A stretch of 20,768 nucleotides of DNA. It comes from Candidatus Gottesmanbacteria bacterium (GTDB lineage Bacteria; Patescibacteriota; Microgenomatia; 2-02-FULL-39-11). Below the pieces are notes generated by a model, which saw only the letters and a program-made list of their open reading frames with translations, did not search any database and had not been told where the DNA came from. A program made the position numbers and the translations under genes. Where the stretch lies: NCBI GenBank assembly GCA_016204905.1, contig JACQJU010000019.1, forward strand, positions 1-20,768, read 5' to 3'. Each line of letters opens with the position of its first letter. Position 1 is the stretch's first letter. Shown here one piece after another: positions 6,204-14,211 of this stretch.

Positions 6204-7163
6204 ATGGAAGATAGAGCTTTAGACTCCTTTCGATTTTTCACCAAAAAACCTTTATCAAGAAGAGAATTTTTAAAACTAGGTGTTGAAGGTGGTTTAGGAT
6301 TAGCATTCCTTAGTTTTTTAAAAGCTTGTAACATTCCAAATTCACCCGCATCTACTCCTATAGTTTCTCCAGCTGCTTGGGCAACTGCTACGCCGGTTCC
6401 TGGGGTGGATATTGATATGAAGTTGTTTGACGCAAAAAGACCAGATGCTACTCGAGAGCAGATAGATTTTTTACGTAACAATGGTCGAGAACCTGTAGAA
6501 ATGATATTGGAAAAGCTGCAAGGATCAGTATCCGTGGTAGGATTAGGGGAAATGCACAATGAGCTAGATATGGAGCAGTTTGCTAACAGAGTAATAGGTG
6601 CTGCGGCTGAAAGAAAACTTATACAATTTGTAGCCCTTGAAATAGATAATTCTGAACAAGGTCAAGGTCAGGTGGATGAGTTTTTAAGAAGGGGCACTAT
6701 AAGTCCAGAGTTACAGAAGATACTAAACCAACATAATACTGTCTATCTTTCCATACTAGAAACTGCAAGAAACAACCAATTACCAATACTTTGCGTTGAT
6801 AATCACGGTAGTAACGATCGGGACGACTTTATGAGTAGGAGGATACTGAGCAATTTAGAGGCGCATCCTGCTGATAAGTGCATTTTTTACGGGGGGAATG
6901 GGCATATGATAGAGCGATATGATCTTTTGGCGGGAACTTTGAAAGATAAATATTATTCTGTATTTCAACTAAATGATAGAAATATAGGTACAGGTGAAAC
7001 AGTTTATAATGCCATGATTCAGGCAGGAATTAAAGAAGCTATAGGTATTGATAACGTGAAGCAAACACCATTTAGTACGGCAACGTATGGTCATCCGTAC
7101 GAGTTATGGTCTGAATATGGAAGAATTACTGATGCTATCGTATTACTTCCACCCAAAAAATAA
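6204..7163 (+). CDS. Tat-exported lipoprotein of the Tiki/ChaN/EreA-like superfamily
   Basis: The N-terminus has a twin-arginine signal SRREFLKL (residues 18-25), a hydrophobic stretch, and a lipobox LKAC with Cys42 as the likely lipidated residue. A Ser/Thr/Pro-rich linker follows. The mature domain (about 75-319) shows VVGLGEMHNE (Glu116, His118), VALEI (Glu146) and FYGGNGHM (His234). This order of 'GE.H', 'ALE' and 'G.GH' is that of the Tiki, TraB, ChaN and erythromycin-esterase-like group, which includes haem-binding and metal-dependent hydrolytic proteins. I infer a folded, probably metal- or cofactor-binding protein tethered outside the membrane, since Tat exports folded proteins. No partner genes lie beside it. 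The exact subfamily and substrate are unknown. A TATAAA lies only three bases before the ATG, so the promoter is unclear. Confidence 0.65.
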   Translation: MEDRALDSFRFFTKKPLSRREFLKLGVEGGLGLAFLSFLKACNIPNSPASTPIVSPAAWATATPVPGVDIDMKLFDAKRPDATREQIDFLRNNGREPVEMILEKLQGSVSVVGLGEMHNELDMEQFANRVIGAAAERKLIQFVALEIDNSEQGQGQVDEFLRRGTISPELQKILNQHNTVYLSILETARNNQLPILCVDNHGSNDRDDFMSRRILSNLEAHPADKCIFYGGNGHMIERYDLLAGTLKDKYYSVFQLNDRNIGTGETVYNAMIQAGIKEAIGIDNVKQTPFSTATYGHPYELWSEYGRITDAIVLLPPKK

Positions 7164-7213
7164 TTTTTTTTAAAAACAATTTATTGTTACTGCGGACAAA
7201 GCACTATTTGTAA

Positions 7214-7234
7214 GGCGGAAGTAAATAGACCGCC
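7214..7234. repeat. GC-rich hairpin left of RAYT element 1
   Basis: GGCGG (7214-7218) pairs with CCGCC (7230-7234). AGACCGCC is then repeated directly at about 7227-7234 and 7235-7242. It lies just outside the left repeat of the element and may belong to its end. Confidence 0.4.
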
Positions 7235-7290
7235 AGACCGCCGTAAAAAAGAGGACCTCTTGCAAATGGCTTTGGGATAAGCCAGACAAA

Positions 7291-7989
7291 TTATTCTTCG
7301 TCTAGATCTATTGCTATATCTGATATCTGATCTACATCGATGGATAAACCAAGGAAGTTTTGGTAATTAAATTTAGGATTTGTTTTCGAGAAATAGTTGA
7401 GAATTTGATTTTTTGCTATCCAATTTGTTTGACGTTTGCCCAGATAATCAGATAGAGATGAAGGAAAAAGTGCTTCTTCCCAGCGGTCAATAGATATTCC
7501 TTGAGCATTTATTGGATTCAAATGTATATATCGTGACAGATGAAGTAGTTGTTCATCTGTTTCCACTAAGACAGCTTTGTAAACATCCTGAAAGAGTACA
7601 CCTTTTCTTTTATATTTTCTATTAAAATACATAGCATATCTAGTACCTAAAGAATTCATGAAAGAGTTAATTAGAGGCTTTTCCTGTTTTATCAATAAAT
7701 GAAAATGGTTAGGAAGGAGAGCGTAGCATAGCAGTGATACATCGGGATAGTAATTTTTTAGACGGAGTAACTTGATAGCATTGTCTTTCTCCATAAGAGA
7801 GGATTGACTTGATAGAATTATTTCATGGAGGCGTTGTTTTTCTTTTGGCGAAAGGTATGTCTCTAAATATGATAAGAAAACTGAATAATCTTGCTGGTCA
7901 AGGAAAATTTTTCTTTTCTCCACACCACGATTATAAAGATGATAATAAGAGTTAGGCACGTATATTTTTACAGAATTCTTAGACGCCAT
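7291..7989 (-). CDS. REP-associated tyrosine transposase (Y1/IS200-like), copy 1
   Basis: A 232-aa single-strand DNA transposase of the HUH class. It would cleave at the foot of a hairpin and join to the DNA through a tyrosine. The HUH pair is in LLPNHFHLLIKQ (His95, His97). The catalytic tyrosine is in LGTRYAMYFN (Tyr118 or Tyr121). The family motifs YHLYNRGVEKRKIF, GVLFQ and HLSRYIHLNP are all present. It has an internal insertion (about 48-78) and a C-terminal extension with a VDQISDIAIDLDEE acidic tail. The frame is intact, so it may be active. It shares motifs with the second copy at 14897-15562 but is clearly diverged, so the two are not recent duplicates. Confidence 0.9.
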   Translation of the reverse strand: MASKNSVKIYVPNSYYHLYNRGVEKRKIFLDQQDYSVFLSYLETYLSPKEKQRLHEIILSSQSSLMEKDNAIKLLRLKNYYPDVSLLCYALLPNHFHLLIKQEKPLINSFMNSLGTRYAMYFNRKYKRKGVLFQDVYKAVLVETDEQLLHLSRYIHLNPINAQGISIDRWEEALFPSSLSDYLGKRQTNWIAKNQILNYFSKTNPKFNYQNFLGLSIDVDQISDIAIDLDEE

Positions 7990-8016
7990 AGTTCCAAACT
8001 AGCACGTTAGAAAAGC

Positions 8017-8041
8017 ATTTGCAAGAGGTCCTCTTGCAAAT
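8017..8041. repeat. 25-bp perfect palindrome (REP-like) at RAYT 1
   Basis: ATTTGCAAGAGG (8017-8028), one T, then CCTCTTGCAAAT (8030-8041). It lies 28 bp upstream of the transposase start and would fold into a hairpin in single strands, the usual RAYT substrate. Confidence 0.75.
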
Positions 8042-8101
8042 GGCGTCAGAATGGGATGGAAAGACACTATTGATAATTAACCTGTTGGGATAATCTTTTC
8101 A

Positions 8102-8130
8102 TTGATTTTGGCCTCTGGATACCATATAAT
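8102..8130 (+). promoter_or_regulatory. Promoter of the RND efflux operon
   Basis: TTGATT (8102-8107), 17-nt spacer, consensus TATAAT (8125-8130). Transcription would begin near 8137, giving a leader of about 24 nt without a visible Shine-Dalgarno sequence. Confidence 0.6.
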
Positions 8131-8160
8131 TTCGTTCCTGCTTTCTGCTCCTTTTTTCTC

Positions 8161-9636
8161 ATGAAATATCTAAAATCATTATCCCGTGGCCTAAAACGTC
8201 TATATGTTAGAATCAAGAATTTTCTATTAGTAGGAAGAAGTAGAGTTTTACGATATATAGACAGGAAGCCTTTTAAAAGTTTTTTTATTGCGCTAGGAAT
8301 TCTTTTTATTCTAATTGTTATAAGCAATATATTGGGAAAGCCGAAGGTAGAAACTAAAAAACCAGTAGTGGTAGCAAAAGAAGTAAAAATTTATACCATA
8401 GGTAGCGCTCCCAAGATCAGTGTTCAGGCACAGGTAGAAAAGTCAGGAGTTATCCGTATCACTGCTTTGACACCTGGAGTAGTGCAATTTATCAGTAAAG
8501 ACTTAGGATACCAAGTCTATAAAGGAGAAGTACTAGTAGGGCTATCTTCTAATTATCAGGGTGGGAATACCTTTTCACTTCAGAGGCAACTGGCCGAGAC
8601 CCAATATCAGAATACGGTGTCAACTGCTGATCTACAAAAAGAAATTATCAAAAAACAAAGAGAGATTGCGGAAAAAGGAAATACTAATGCAGATGAACTA
8701 AGGAATATTACAGACCAGTCGGTTACCGAAACGAGTAATCTAATAACTTTAAATGATGAGATATTGACCTCTCTGGATAAGAATTTAGCTAACCTTGTAT
8801 CTACTAACGTGGGTGGCGCTAACGATGCGTTAATACTATCTACTAAGCAATTGAAGGCACAATTTCTAGCAGCCAATAATCAAGCCAGACAAGCATTACG
8901 TCTAGGACAATTAAATGCTTCTAGTGATAAACCACCGGCAGAAATTTCTAATTTGCAAAAAGATCTGGCCTTTAAACAACTAGATCTTCAGGAGAAAATG
9001 CTTGATCTAGGGAGGGAAGTAAGTAGAATACAACTCCAGATCGCCAGAGTCGGGGAAGCGATGATGTTTCCAGCCGCGCCATTTAATGGGACTGTACAGA
9101 GAGTATCAGTCAAGATCGGTCAAGCAGTCAATCCTGGCCAGGAACTGATGGTACTTTCTGGAGAGATAGGAAGTGATCCGGTGGTGGCTATAGCATATGT
9201 TTCTCACGAGATAGCTGATAAAATTTCTCGTCTTGAGGCAAGCGTTATTCATATAAATGACAAAATCAGTTTTGAGGCGCATCCGTCGTATGTGACTGTC
9301 GATGCTATCGCTGGCTCACTTTATGGAATATACTTTCCAATTCCGGATCAATATGCCAGAGATTTGACAGAGAAAGGATTTATACAGATAGATATTCCGA
9401 TAGGGTATTACGATACTAGTGCAGCTATACCTTATATTCCGATAGATGCGATATATCAGACAGAAGATCAAAATTATGTTTTTGTAGTCAAAGATGGCAA
9501 AGCAGAAGCAAGATCTGTTGGATTGGGTCAAGTGTTTGGCAGTTTTGTAGAGATAACCCGGGGACTTAGTGGTAAAGATAGAGTGATTGTTAACCGAAAT
9601 GTTATTGCCGGAGACACGATTACTGTCACAAAATAA
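8161..9636 (+). CDS. RND efflux periplasmic adaptor (membrane fusion protein)
   Basis: This is the adaptor that couples an RND pump to an outlet. After a basic N-terminus, one membrane anchor lies at residues 41-58. The split biotinyl-lipoyl domain follows: the first half is ITALTPGVVQFISKDLGYQVYKGEVLVGL (given only as a segment at about 96-124), and the second half is FPAAPFNGTVQRVSVKIGQAVNPGQEL. Between them is a long heptad-rich coiled-coil hairpin (about 140-295) rich in Gln and Leu. A beta-barrel and membrane-proximal domain complete the 491 aa. Its stop TAA shares one base with the next ATG (TAATG at 9634-9638), so the two genes are translationally coupled. The adaptor is longer than the usual 380-400 aa because of the hairpin. 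No outer-membrane channel gene is near. Confidence 0.85.
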   Translation: MKYLKSLSRGLKRLYVRIKNFLLVGRSRVLRYIDRKPFKSFFIALGILFILIVISNILGKPKVETKKPVVVAKEVKIYTIGSAPKISVQAQVEKSGVIRITALTPGVVQFISKDLGYQVYKGEVLVGLSSNYQGGNTFSLQRQLAETQYQNTVSTADLQKEIIKKQREIAEKGNTNADELRNITDQSVTETSNLITLNDEILTSLDKNLANLVSTNVGGANDALILSTKQLKAQFLAANNQARQALRLGQLNASSDKPPAEISNLQKDLAFKQLDLQEKMLDLGREVSRIQLQIARVGEAMMFPAAPFNGTVQRVSVKIGQAVNPGQELMVLSGEIGSDPVVAIAYVSHEIADKISRLEASVIHINDKISFEAHPSYVTVDAIAGSLYGIYFPIPDQYARDLTEKGFIQIDIPIGYYDTSAAIPYIPIDAIYQTEDQNYVFVVKDGKAEARSVGLGQVFGSFVEITRGLSGKDRVIVNRNVIAGDTITVTK

Positions 9637-12600
9637 TGAAGCCTTCATATTTGCGTACCCTGAGATTTGACCCAAAGCTTTTGAATAGTATACAAGCCAA
9701 ATATCTAGCCAATGTCCGCTTGCCCATCCTTTTTATACTTCTTATAATAATTGTTGGTATTTTTGGGTTTGTTAATATCCCGAAACGACTTAATCCAGAA
9801 ATAAAAATACCCATCGTGGTGGTAAATACTGTACTGCCTGGGGCAGGGCCTAATGATGTAGAACAACTGCTCACAATTCCATTGGAGCGGAAGCTGGCTA
9901 GTGTAGATGGATTGGATACGATCAATTCTACATCAAGGGAGAGTGTTTCTACTATAGTTTTGCAGTTTCTTTCAAATGTGAAGGTGGATGAGGCTACTAA
10001 TGACGTGCAGACCCTTGTGGATAGTGTTACAAATCTACCCGAGGATGCCCTTGATCCAAATATTGCATCTTTGGATTTTGAAGATCAGCCCTTTTGGACT
10101 TTTGCTATCACATCCAAATCGGATACTGCATCACTCATGAGGTTTGCAGATGAGTTACAGGACAAAATAGAAAATGTAAAAGAAGTCGATCGGGTGCAAA
10201 CATCCGGTCTGGAGGATCAGACGATAGAGGTAGAAGTGGATCTATCTGCTGCTAGGGAATTTGGTATCAATCCAGCCATAGTGGCACGTACCGTACAAAA
10301 TGCCTCAAGATCATTCCCCGCAGGAGGTGTAAATTCTAATATGTCGACATTTTCGCTGACTATTAATCGAGAAATAATAAATATAGATGACATCAGAAAT
10401 TTACGCATCAATACAGCTGATGTCAGTGTCAGGTTGGGGGATATAGCAAAAGTAGTGGAGCGATCAAAGGGGGGACAACATAATACTTATATTGCATCGG
10501 CAGAAAGAATTGGAGAGCGAGCGGTACAGTTTTTTGTATTTAAAAAAGCGAATGCCGATATTGATAAATCGTTCCAAGTCACTAAACCAGTAGTCGAGGA
10601 AACTATTTCCAAATATAATGGACAATTTTCACTCTTTAGTGTCCAAAATACCGCCGAACTTATCACCGATCAGTTTGGTGATTTGTATAAAGAATTTTTC
10701 AATACAAGCATATTGGTTTTTGCACTTTTGTTGATATTTTTGGGACTCAGACAAGGAATTATTTCCAATGTTACTGTGCCTCTGACTTTTATGGCTACGT
10801 TTGCTGTGATCTATGCCTTTGGTTTGACACTCAATTTTTTGACAGTATTTTCTCTTTTACTGACACTGGGAATACTGATTGATGACACGATAGTAGTGGT
10901 GGCAGCAATGACTAGGTATTATAAAACTGGTCGCTTTACTCCTTATGAGACGGGAATTATGGTTTGGAGAGACTTTATTGTGCCTTTATGGTCATCGGCT
11001 ATCACCACTATTTGGGGTTTTGTGCCTTTACTTCTGTCTACTGGGATTATAGGAGAGTTCATCAAATCTATACCGATAGTGGTGACTACAGCCATGCTTG
11101 CTTCAACTCTTATTTCAATACTTATTACTATACCTCTGATGATAGTATTTCTTAAACCACAATTTCCGCCAAGGGTAAAAAAATTACTAGTTATATTGGG
11201 CATTATAACTTTTGTTGTTTTTTTTATATTTATCACCCCCAAAAATATATTCTTGCCATTGGTGGTTATCTCGGGTTTATTATTTTTGTTTATCATTTAT
11301 AGAATACGACAGCCACTACTAAAGCGTTATTATAAATTTATTGATAGCAAAAAAGAGGCGAAAGTTTGGTTAAGACGGGCCTATTTTCTAGCAGATCATG
11401 GTCTGGTAAATATTGAAAAATTAAGTGAAGCATATCGAAGGGTGATAGAAAAAGTGTTGTCTTCTGAGGGGGCACGGAGACGAACGATTATCGCCATAGC
11501 CGCTTTTACTATCATTGCCTATCTTCTGGTACCTTTAGGGCTGGTAAAGAATGAATTTTTTCCCAAAGAAGATGCAGAGCTGCTCTATGTGGCTATTGAT
11601 CTGCCACCAGGAACGAATAATGATATAGTAACTGCCGAAACTCTACGAATTGCCGATAAACTACGAAAGACGGAGGAAACTACCTATATGGTAGCGGAAG
11701 TCGGACAAGTATTTCAGTCTACGGGAGAAAGGCAGAGTGATCCGGACGCAATCCTTTATACACTTCATCTTACAAAACCGGAAAATCGTAAACTCGCTTC
11801 CGATGAGATTGCTCAAAGAATACGCGATAGATTTAGTAGCTATACCAAGGGAATATTTTCTGTGGTGGAACTGACGGGTGGACCTCCGGCGGGAGCGGAT
11901 ATACAAATACAGTTATTGGGTGAGGATTTAGGTGTTTTAGAGCAATACGCTGACAAGATAATAAGTTATTTGAAAAAAGAACCCGGAGTAGTAAATATCG
12001 ATAAATCTATAAAACCAGGGACTAGTAAGGTAGTTTTTGTGCCTGACAATACTAAAATTGCCGAGGCCAATCTTAGTCTTGATCAGATTGGACTCTGGCT
12101 GCGGACTTATGCCAGTGGATTTACACTCGATAGTGTACTTTTTGGAAAAGATGAGGAGGATATAACATTTCGTACCAATTCATATGATCGAAAACCTCTC
12201 GAAGAGTTGGCATCGATAGAGATACCCATTCAAGGTCCCGCAGGCGGTAGTATCCCACTTTCTGCACTTGGAACATTTAAACTGGAAACCAATCCAACGA
12301 TTATCACACGTGAAGATGAGAAACGATCTATATCGGTATTTGCGGGAGTGACAACTGGAGTAAATATACCGGAGAAAAATGCAAAACTACTAAAATATGC
12401 CAATATTCTCGAGTTACCAGTAGGCTACGAATGGAAGACTGGGGGAGTCAATGAGGAAAATCAAAAATCGGTAAATTCCATATTGCAGGCCATGGGACTG
12501 GCTTTCTTACTTATTCTAATTACGATGGTTGTTGAGTTTGGATCTTTCCGACAAGCATTTATAGCCATGCTGATGATACCTATTTCTGTTGCCGGAGTAT

Positions 12601-12965
12601 TTTATATTTTTGCACTACTTAGTGTTCCTCTATCATTTACAGCCCTTATAGGTGTATTGGCACTCTTTGGTATAGTCATGAGGCATGCTATAGTGGTGAT
12701 GGAGAAGATCAATGAAAATCGCTCCCACGGTCTGTCTTTACATGATGCTATCTCGGACGCTGCTTCCAGTAGACTAGAGCCGGTGCTTCTTACATCACTT
12801 GCGACAATAGCCGGCCTTATACCTATTACTATTGCTGATCCACTCTGGAGGGGACTGGGAGGAGCGATCATTGCGGGTCTTCTTTTTACTGGGACACTGA
12901 AACTATTTATAGTTCCTGTGCTTTACTATAATTTCTACAAAGGGGAAGAAGAAAAAATTAGGTAG
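9636..12965 (+). CDS. RND-family efflux transporter (AcrB-like)
   Basis: A proton-driven pump of 1109 aa, the full length of the HAE-type RND family, with 12 helices and two large external loops. The first helix is near residues 29-46, followed by the porter-domain start NIPKRLNPEIKIP. In helix 4 the proton-relay pair is intact as GILIDDTIVVV (Asp416, Asp417, matching AcrB Asp407/408). In helix 10 the AcrB lysine-asparagine pair (Lys940-Asn941) is replaced by Arg1016-His1017 in GIVMRHAIVVM. A cytoplasmic loop between the halves (about 495-620) is rather long and itself holds two hydrophobic stretches (near 515-532 and 538-553). Substrate cannot be told: drugs, lipids or peptides are all possible. 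It is the second gene of the operon with the adaptor. Confidence 0.93.
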   Translation: MKPSYLRTLRFDPKLLNSIQAKYLANVRLPILFILLIIIVGIFGFVNIPKRLNPEIKIPIVVVNTVLPGAGPNDVEQLLTIPLERKLASVDGLDTINSTSRESVSTIVLQFLSNVKVDEATNDVQTLVDSVTNLPEDALDPNIASLDFEDQPFWTFAITSKSDTASLMRFADELQDKIENVKEVDRVQTSGLEDQTIEVEVDLSAAREFGINPAIVARTVQNASRSFPAGGVNSNMSTFSLTINREIINIDDIRNLRINTADVSVRLGDIAKVVERSKGGQHNTYIASAERIGERAVQFFVFKKANADIDKSFQVTKPVVEETISKYNGQFSLFSVQNTAELITDQFGDLYKEFFNTSILVFALLLIFLGLRQGIISNVTVPLTFMATFAVIYAFGLTLNFLTVFSLLLTLGILIDDTIVVVAAMTRYYKTGRFTPYETGIMVWRDFIVPLWSSAITTIWGFVPLLLSTGIIGEFIKSIPIVVTTAMLASTLISILITIPLMIVFLKPQFPPRVKKLLVILGIITFVVFFIFITPKNIFLPLVVISGLLFLFIIYRIRQPLLKRYYKFIDSKKEAKVWLRRAYFLADHGLVNIEKLSEAYRRVIEKVLSSEGARRRTIIAIAAFTIIAYLLVPLGLVKNEFFPKEDAELLYVAIDLPPGTNNDIVTAETLRIADKLRKTEETTYMVAEVGQVFQSTGERQSDPDAILYTLHLTKPENRKLASDEIAQRIRDRFSSYTKGIFSVVELTGGPPAGADIQIQLLGEDLGVLEQYADKIISYLKKEPGVVNIDKSIKPGTSKVVFVPDNTKIAEANLSLDQIGLWLRTYASGFTLDSVLFGKDEEDITFRTNSYDRKPLEELASIEIPIQGPAGGSIPLSALGTFKLETNPTIITREDEKRSISVFAGVTTGVNIPEKNAKLLKYANILELPVGYEWKTGGVNEENQKSVNSILQAMGLAFLLILITMVVEFGSFRQAFIAMLMIPISVAGVFYIFALLSVPLSFTALIGVLALFGIVMRHAIVVMEKINENRSHGLSLHDAISDAASSRLEPVLLTSLATIAGLIPITIADPLWRGLGGAIIAGLLFTGTLKLFIVPVLYYNFYKGEEEKIR

Positions 12966-12987
12966 ATTTATGAAGGTAGATGAAAGA

Positions 12988-13023
12988 TCACCTTAGCTTC
13001 GGGAGGTTGCCAGTGAGGGGGGA
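12988..13023 (-). pseudogene. Remnant of a DUF2000 C-terminus
   Basis: On the minus strand, 11 codons followed by TGA read SPLTGNLPKLR. The intact DUF2000 gene at 13795-14193 ends SSLTGNLPMLR and stop, so 9 of 11 residues agree and the stop falls at the same place. The DNA match is strongest over GTTGCCAGTGAG (12 bases). The remnant and the real gene flank the NYN-domain gene. Confidence 0.4.
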
Positions 13024-13033
13024 ATGGAAAGTT

Positions 13034-13042
13034 TGATATAAT
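13034..13042 (+). promoter_or_regulatory. Extended -10 promoter of NYN gene
   Basis: TGATATAAT with no good -35. Nine bases separate it from ATG 13052, so the transcript would start within two or three bases of the start codon. Confidence 0.6.
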
Positions 13043-13051
13043 CCTCATAAT

Positions 13052-13711
13052 ATGAAGAAAAAGAAAACTCAGCTGCGTGTGAGGACGTATGCATTTATTG
13101 ATGCGTCGAATTTATTCTATGGTGGTGAAAAAAGTTTAGGTTGGAAAATAGACTATTCGAAGCTCATTAAATATCTCAGAAAAAAGTATGAAGTGTCTCA
13201 TGCATTTTATTTTGGTGGTGTAGAAATTCACGGATATCAGCATGATTATTTAAAATATGAAACCGTACCGATTATTCTATTGGAGAAGAAATTGGTCGAT
13301 TACATAAAGAAGCAAGGTAAGCAATTAAATGAGGCACAGCTTCTATTACTTTCAAAACACCTGCAGCGAATCCGTTTCTACATAAAACTTGAACAGTTTG
13401 GATATAAATTATTACTAAAACCAGTAAAGCTGTATCATCTGGAAGATGGAAGCACTCAACGAAAAGCAAATTGTGATGTGGATATGGCATTTTACTTGAT
13501 GAAAGAAAAGGATAATTTTAATCGGGTTTTAGTATTATCTGGAGATGGAGACTTCCTACCAGTATTAAAATATCTCAGGAAAACAGGAAAAGTAGTTATT
13601 GTTCTTGCTAGAGGGGAAAGAGCAGCGAAAGAAATTCGCCGGTTTGCCGGAAGTGATTTTCGTGATTTTAACTACCTGCGGGAACAGCTGAAATTTATGG
13701 AGAAAAAATAA
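13052..13711 (+). CDS. NYN-domain (LabA/DUF88-type) PIN-like nuclease
   Basis: NYN proteins are metal-dependent RNases of the PIN fold. In 219 aa the acidic active site is complete: Asp17 in AFIDASNLFY, Asp142 and Asp144 in KANCDVDMAFYLM, and Asp165 and Asp167 in VLVLSGDGDFLPVLKYLRKTGKVV. A helical insertion at about 70-115 separates the first strand from the rest. The C-terminus (RRFAGSDFRDFNYLREQL) matches the common NYN ending. No OST-HTH or other RNA-binding domain is present. The gene stands alone between the RND operon and the minus-strand DUF2000 unit, with a leaderless-type promoter. Partial copies of the DUF2000 tail lie on both sides, which hints that this gene was inserted. Its RNA target is unknown. 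Confidence 0.88.
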   Translation: MKKKKTQLRVRTYAFIDASNLFYGGEKSLGWKIDYSKLIKYLRKKYEVSHAFYFGGVEIHGYQHDYLKYETVPIILLEKKLVDYIKKQGKQLNEAQLLLLSKHLQRIRFYIKLEQFGYKLLLKPVKLYHLEDGSTQRKANCDVDMAFYLMKEKDNFNRVLVLSGDGDFLPVLKYLRKTGKVVIVLARGERAAKEIRRFAGSDFRDFNYLREQLKFMEKK

Positions 13712-13735
13712 AGGAGACTCATATAGAATCTCCTT
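13703..13735 (-). terminator. Intrinsic terminator for the DUF2000 unit
   Basis: AAGGAGA (13711-13717) and TCTCCTT (13729-13735) form a 7-bp stem. On the minus strand it is followed by TATTTTTT. It overlaps the end of the NYN gene and may work weakly in both directions. Confidence 0.5.
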
Positions 13736-13794
13736 CATGTTTAGTAAAGTAATATTACCATATTTTTGCACGGAAATCAAGAATCAGTGTGGTA

Positions 13795-14193
13795 TTATCT
13801 GAGCATCGGCAAGTTGCCAGTGAGTGAGGAGATGGTTTTGTCATCGCCGACTAGGCCAAGACCGACGAGCGTTACTTCATTTAGGTTTTTACCTTTTACT
13901 CTTTGTGTATATTCCTCATAATTGGTGGTCGTTTGAGCTTCTTTGGTAAATGCCATGTATGTTAGGCCTAATTTTTGAGCCTTGCGAAGATGATCCAGAA
14001 GAGTTGTACTTCCAGGCTTAAGAATAAGAATCGGGATTTTGGTGATGGGGATGTAAGTGACATCTGTACCTTTTATTTCCTGACCAACGTATTCTTTTCC
14101 ATCGAGAAATAATCCTGAAGTGATGCAGGCTACGGCATTGGCAAGTAGTCCGGTGGGTAGGGTAGGATCGATAATTATTGCAACTTTTCGCAT
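13795..14193 (-). CDS. DUF2000-family protein
   Basis: 132 aa, matching DUF2000 along its length. The N-terminus KVAIIIDPTLPTGLLANAVA is the most typical segment. It is followed by GTDVTYIPITKIPILILKPG, the short helix that starts LLDHLRKAQ, and the AQTTTNYEEYTQRV segment near the end. Members have a peptidyl-tRNA hydrolase 2-like fold, but no activity is established. The gene lies 18 bp after the zinc-ribbon gene on the same strand and is probably cotranscribed with it. A fragment matching its last 11 codons occurs at 12988-13023, beyond the NYN gene. The family assignment comes from memory of the motif, not a search. Confidence 0.75.
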   Translation of the reverse strand: MRKVAIIIDPTLPTGLLANAVACITSGLFLDGKEYVGQEIKGTDVTYIPITKIPILILKPGSTTLLDHLRKAQKLGLTYMAFTKEAQTTTNYEEYTQRVKGKNLNEVTLVGLGLVGDDKTISSLTGNLPMLR

Positions 14194-14211
14194 TTTGGCA
14201 TAAAAAGTCGA

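Larger units (their letters stand above)
7250..8044 (-). mobile_element. RAYT (IS200/REP-type) element 1
   Basis: A Y1 transposase gene is bracketed by a 21-bp sequence, AGAGGACCTCTTGCAAATGG plus C (7250-7270), and its copy at 8024-8044, which differs by one base. The right copy is half of a large palindrome (8017-8041). Palindromic flanks with one HUH transposase and no passenger are the hallmark of REP-associated tyrosine transposase loci. Exact ends are not fixed by the sequence. Confidence 0.6.

Noticed and set aside
7176..7189. AACAAT-TT-ATTGTT palindrome after the Tat lipoprotein gene
   Set aside because: Short and wholly AT; a weak hairpin expected by chance in such DNA, and no T run follows.
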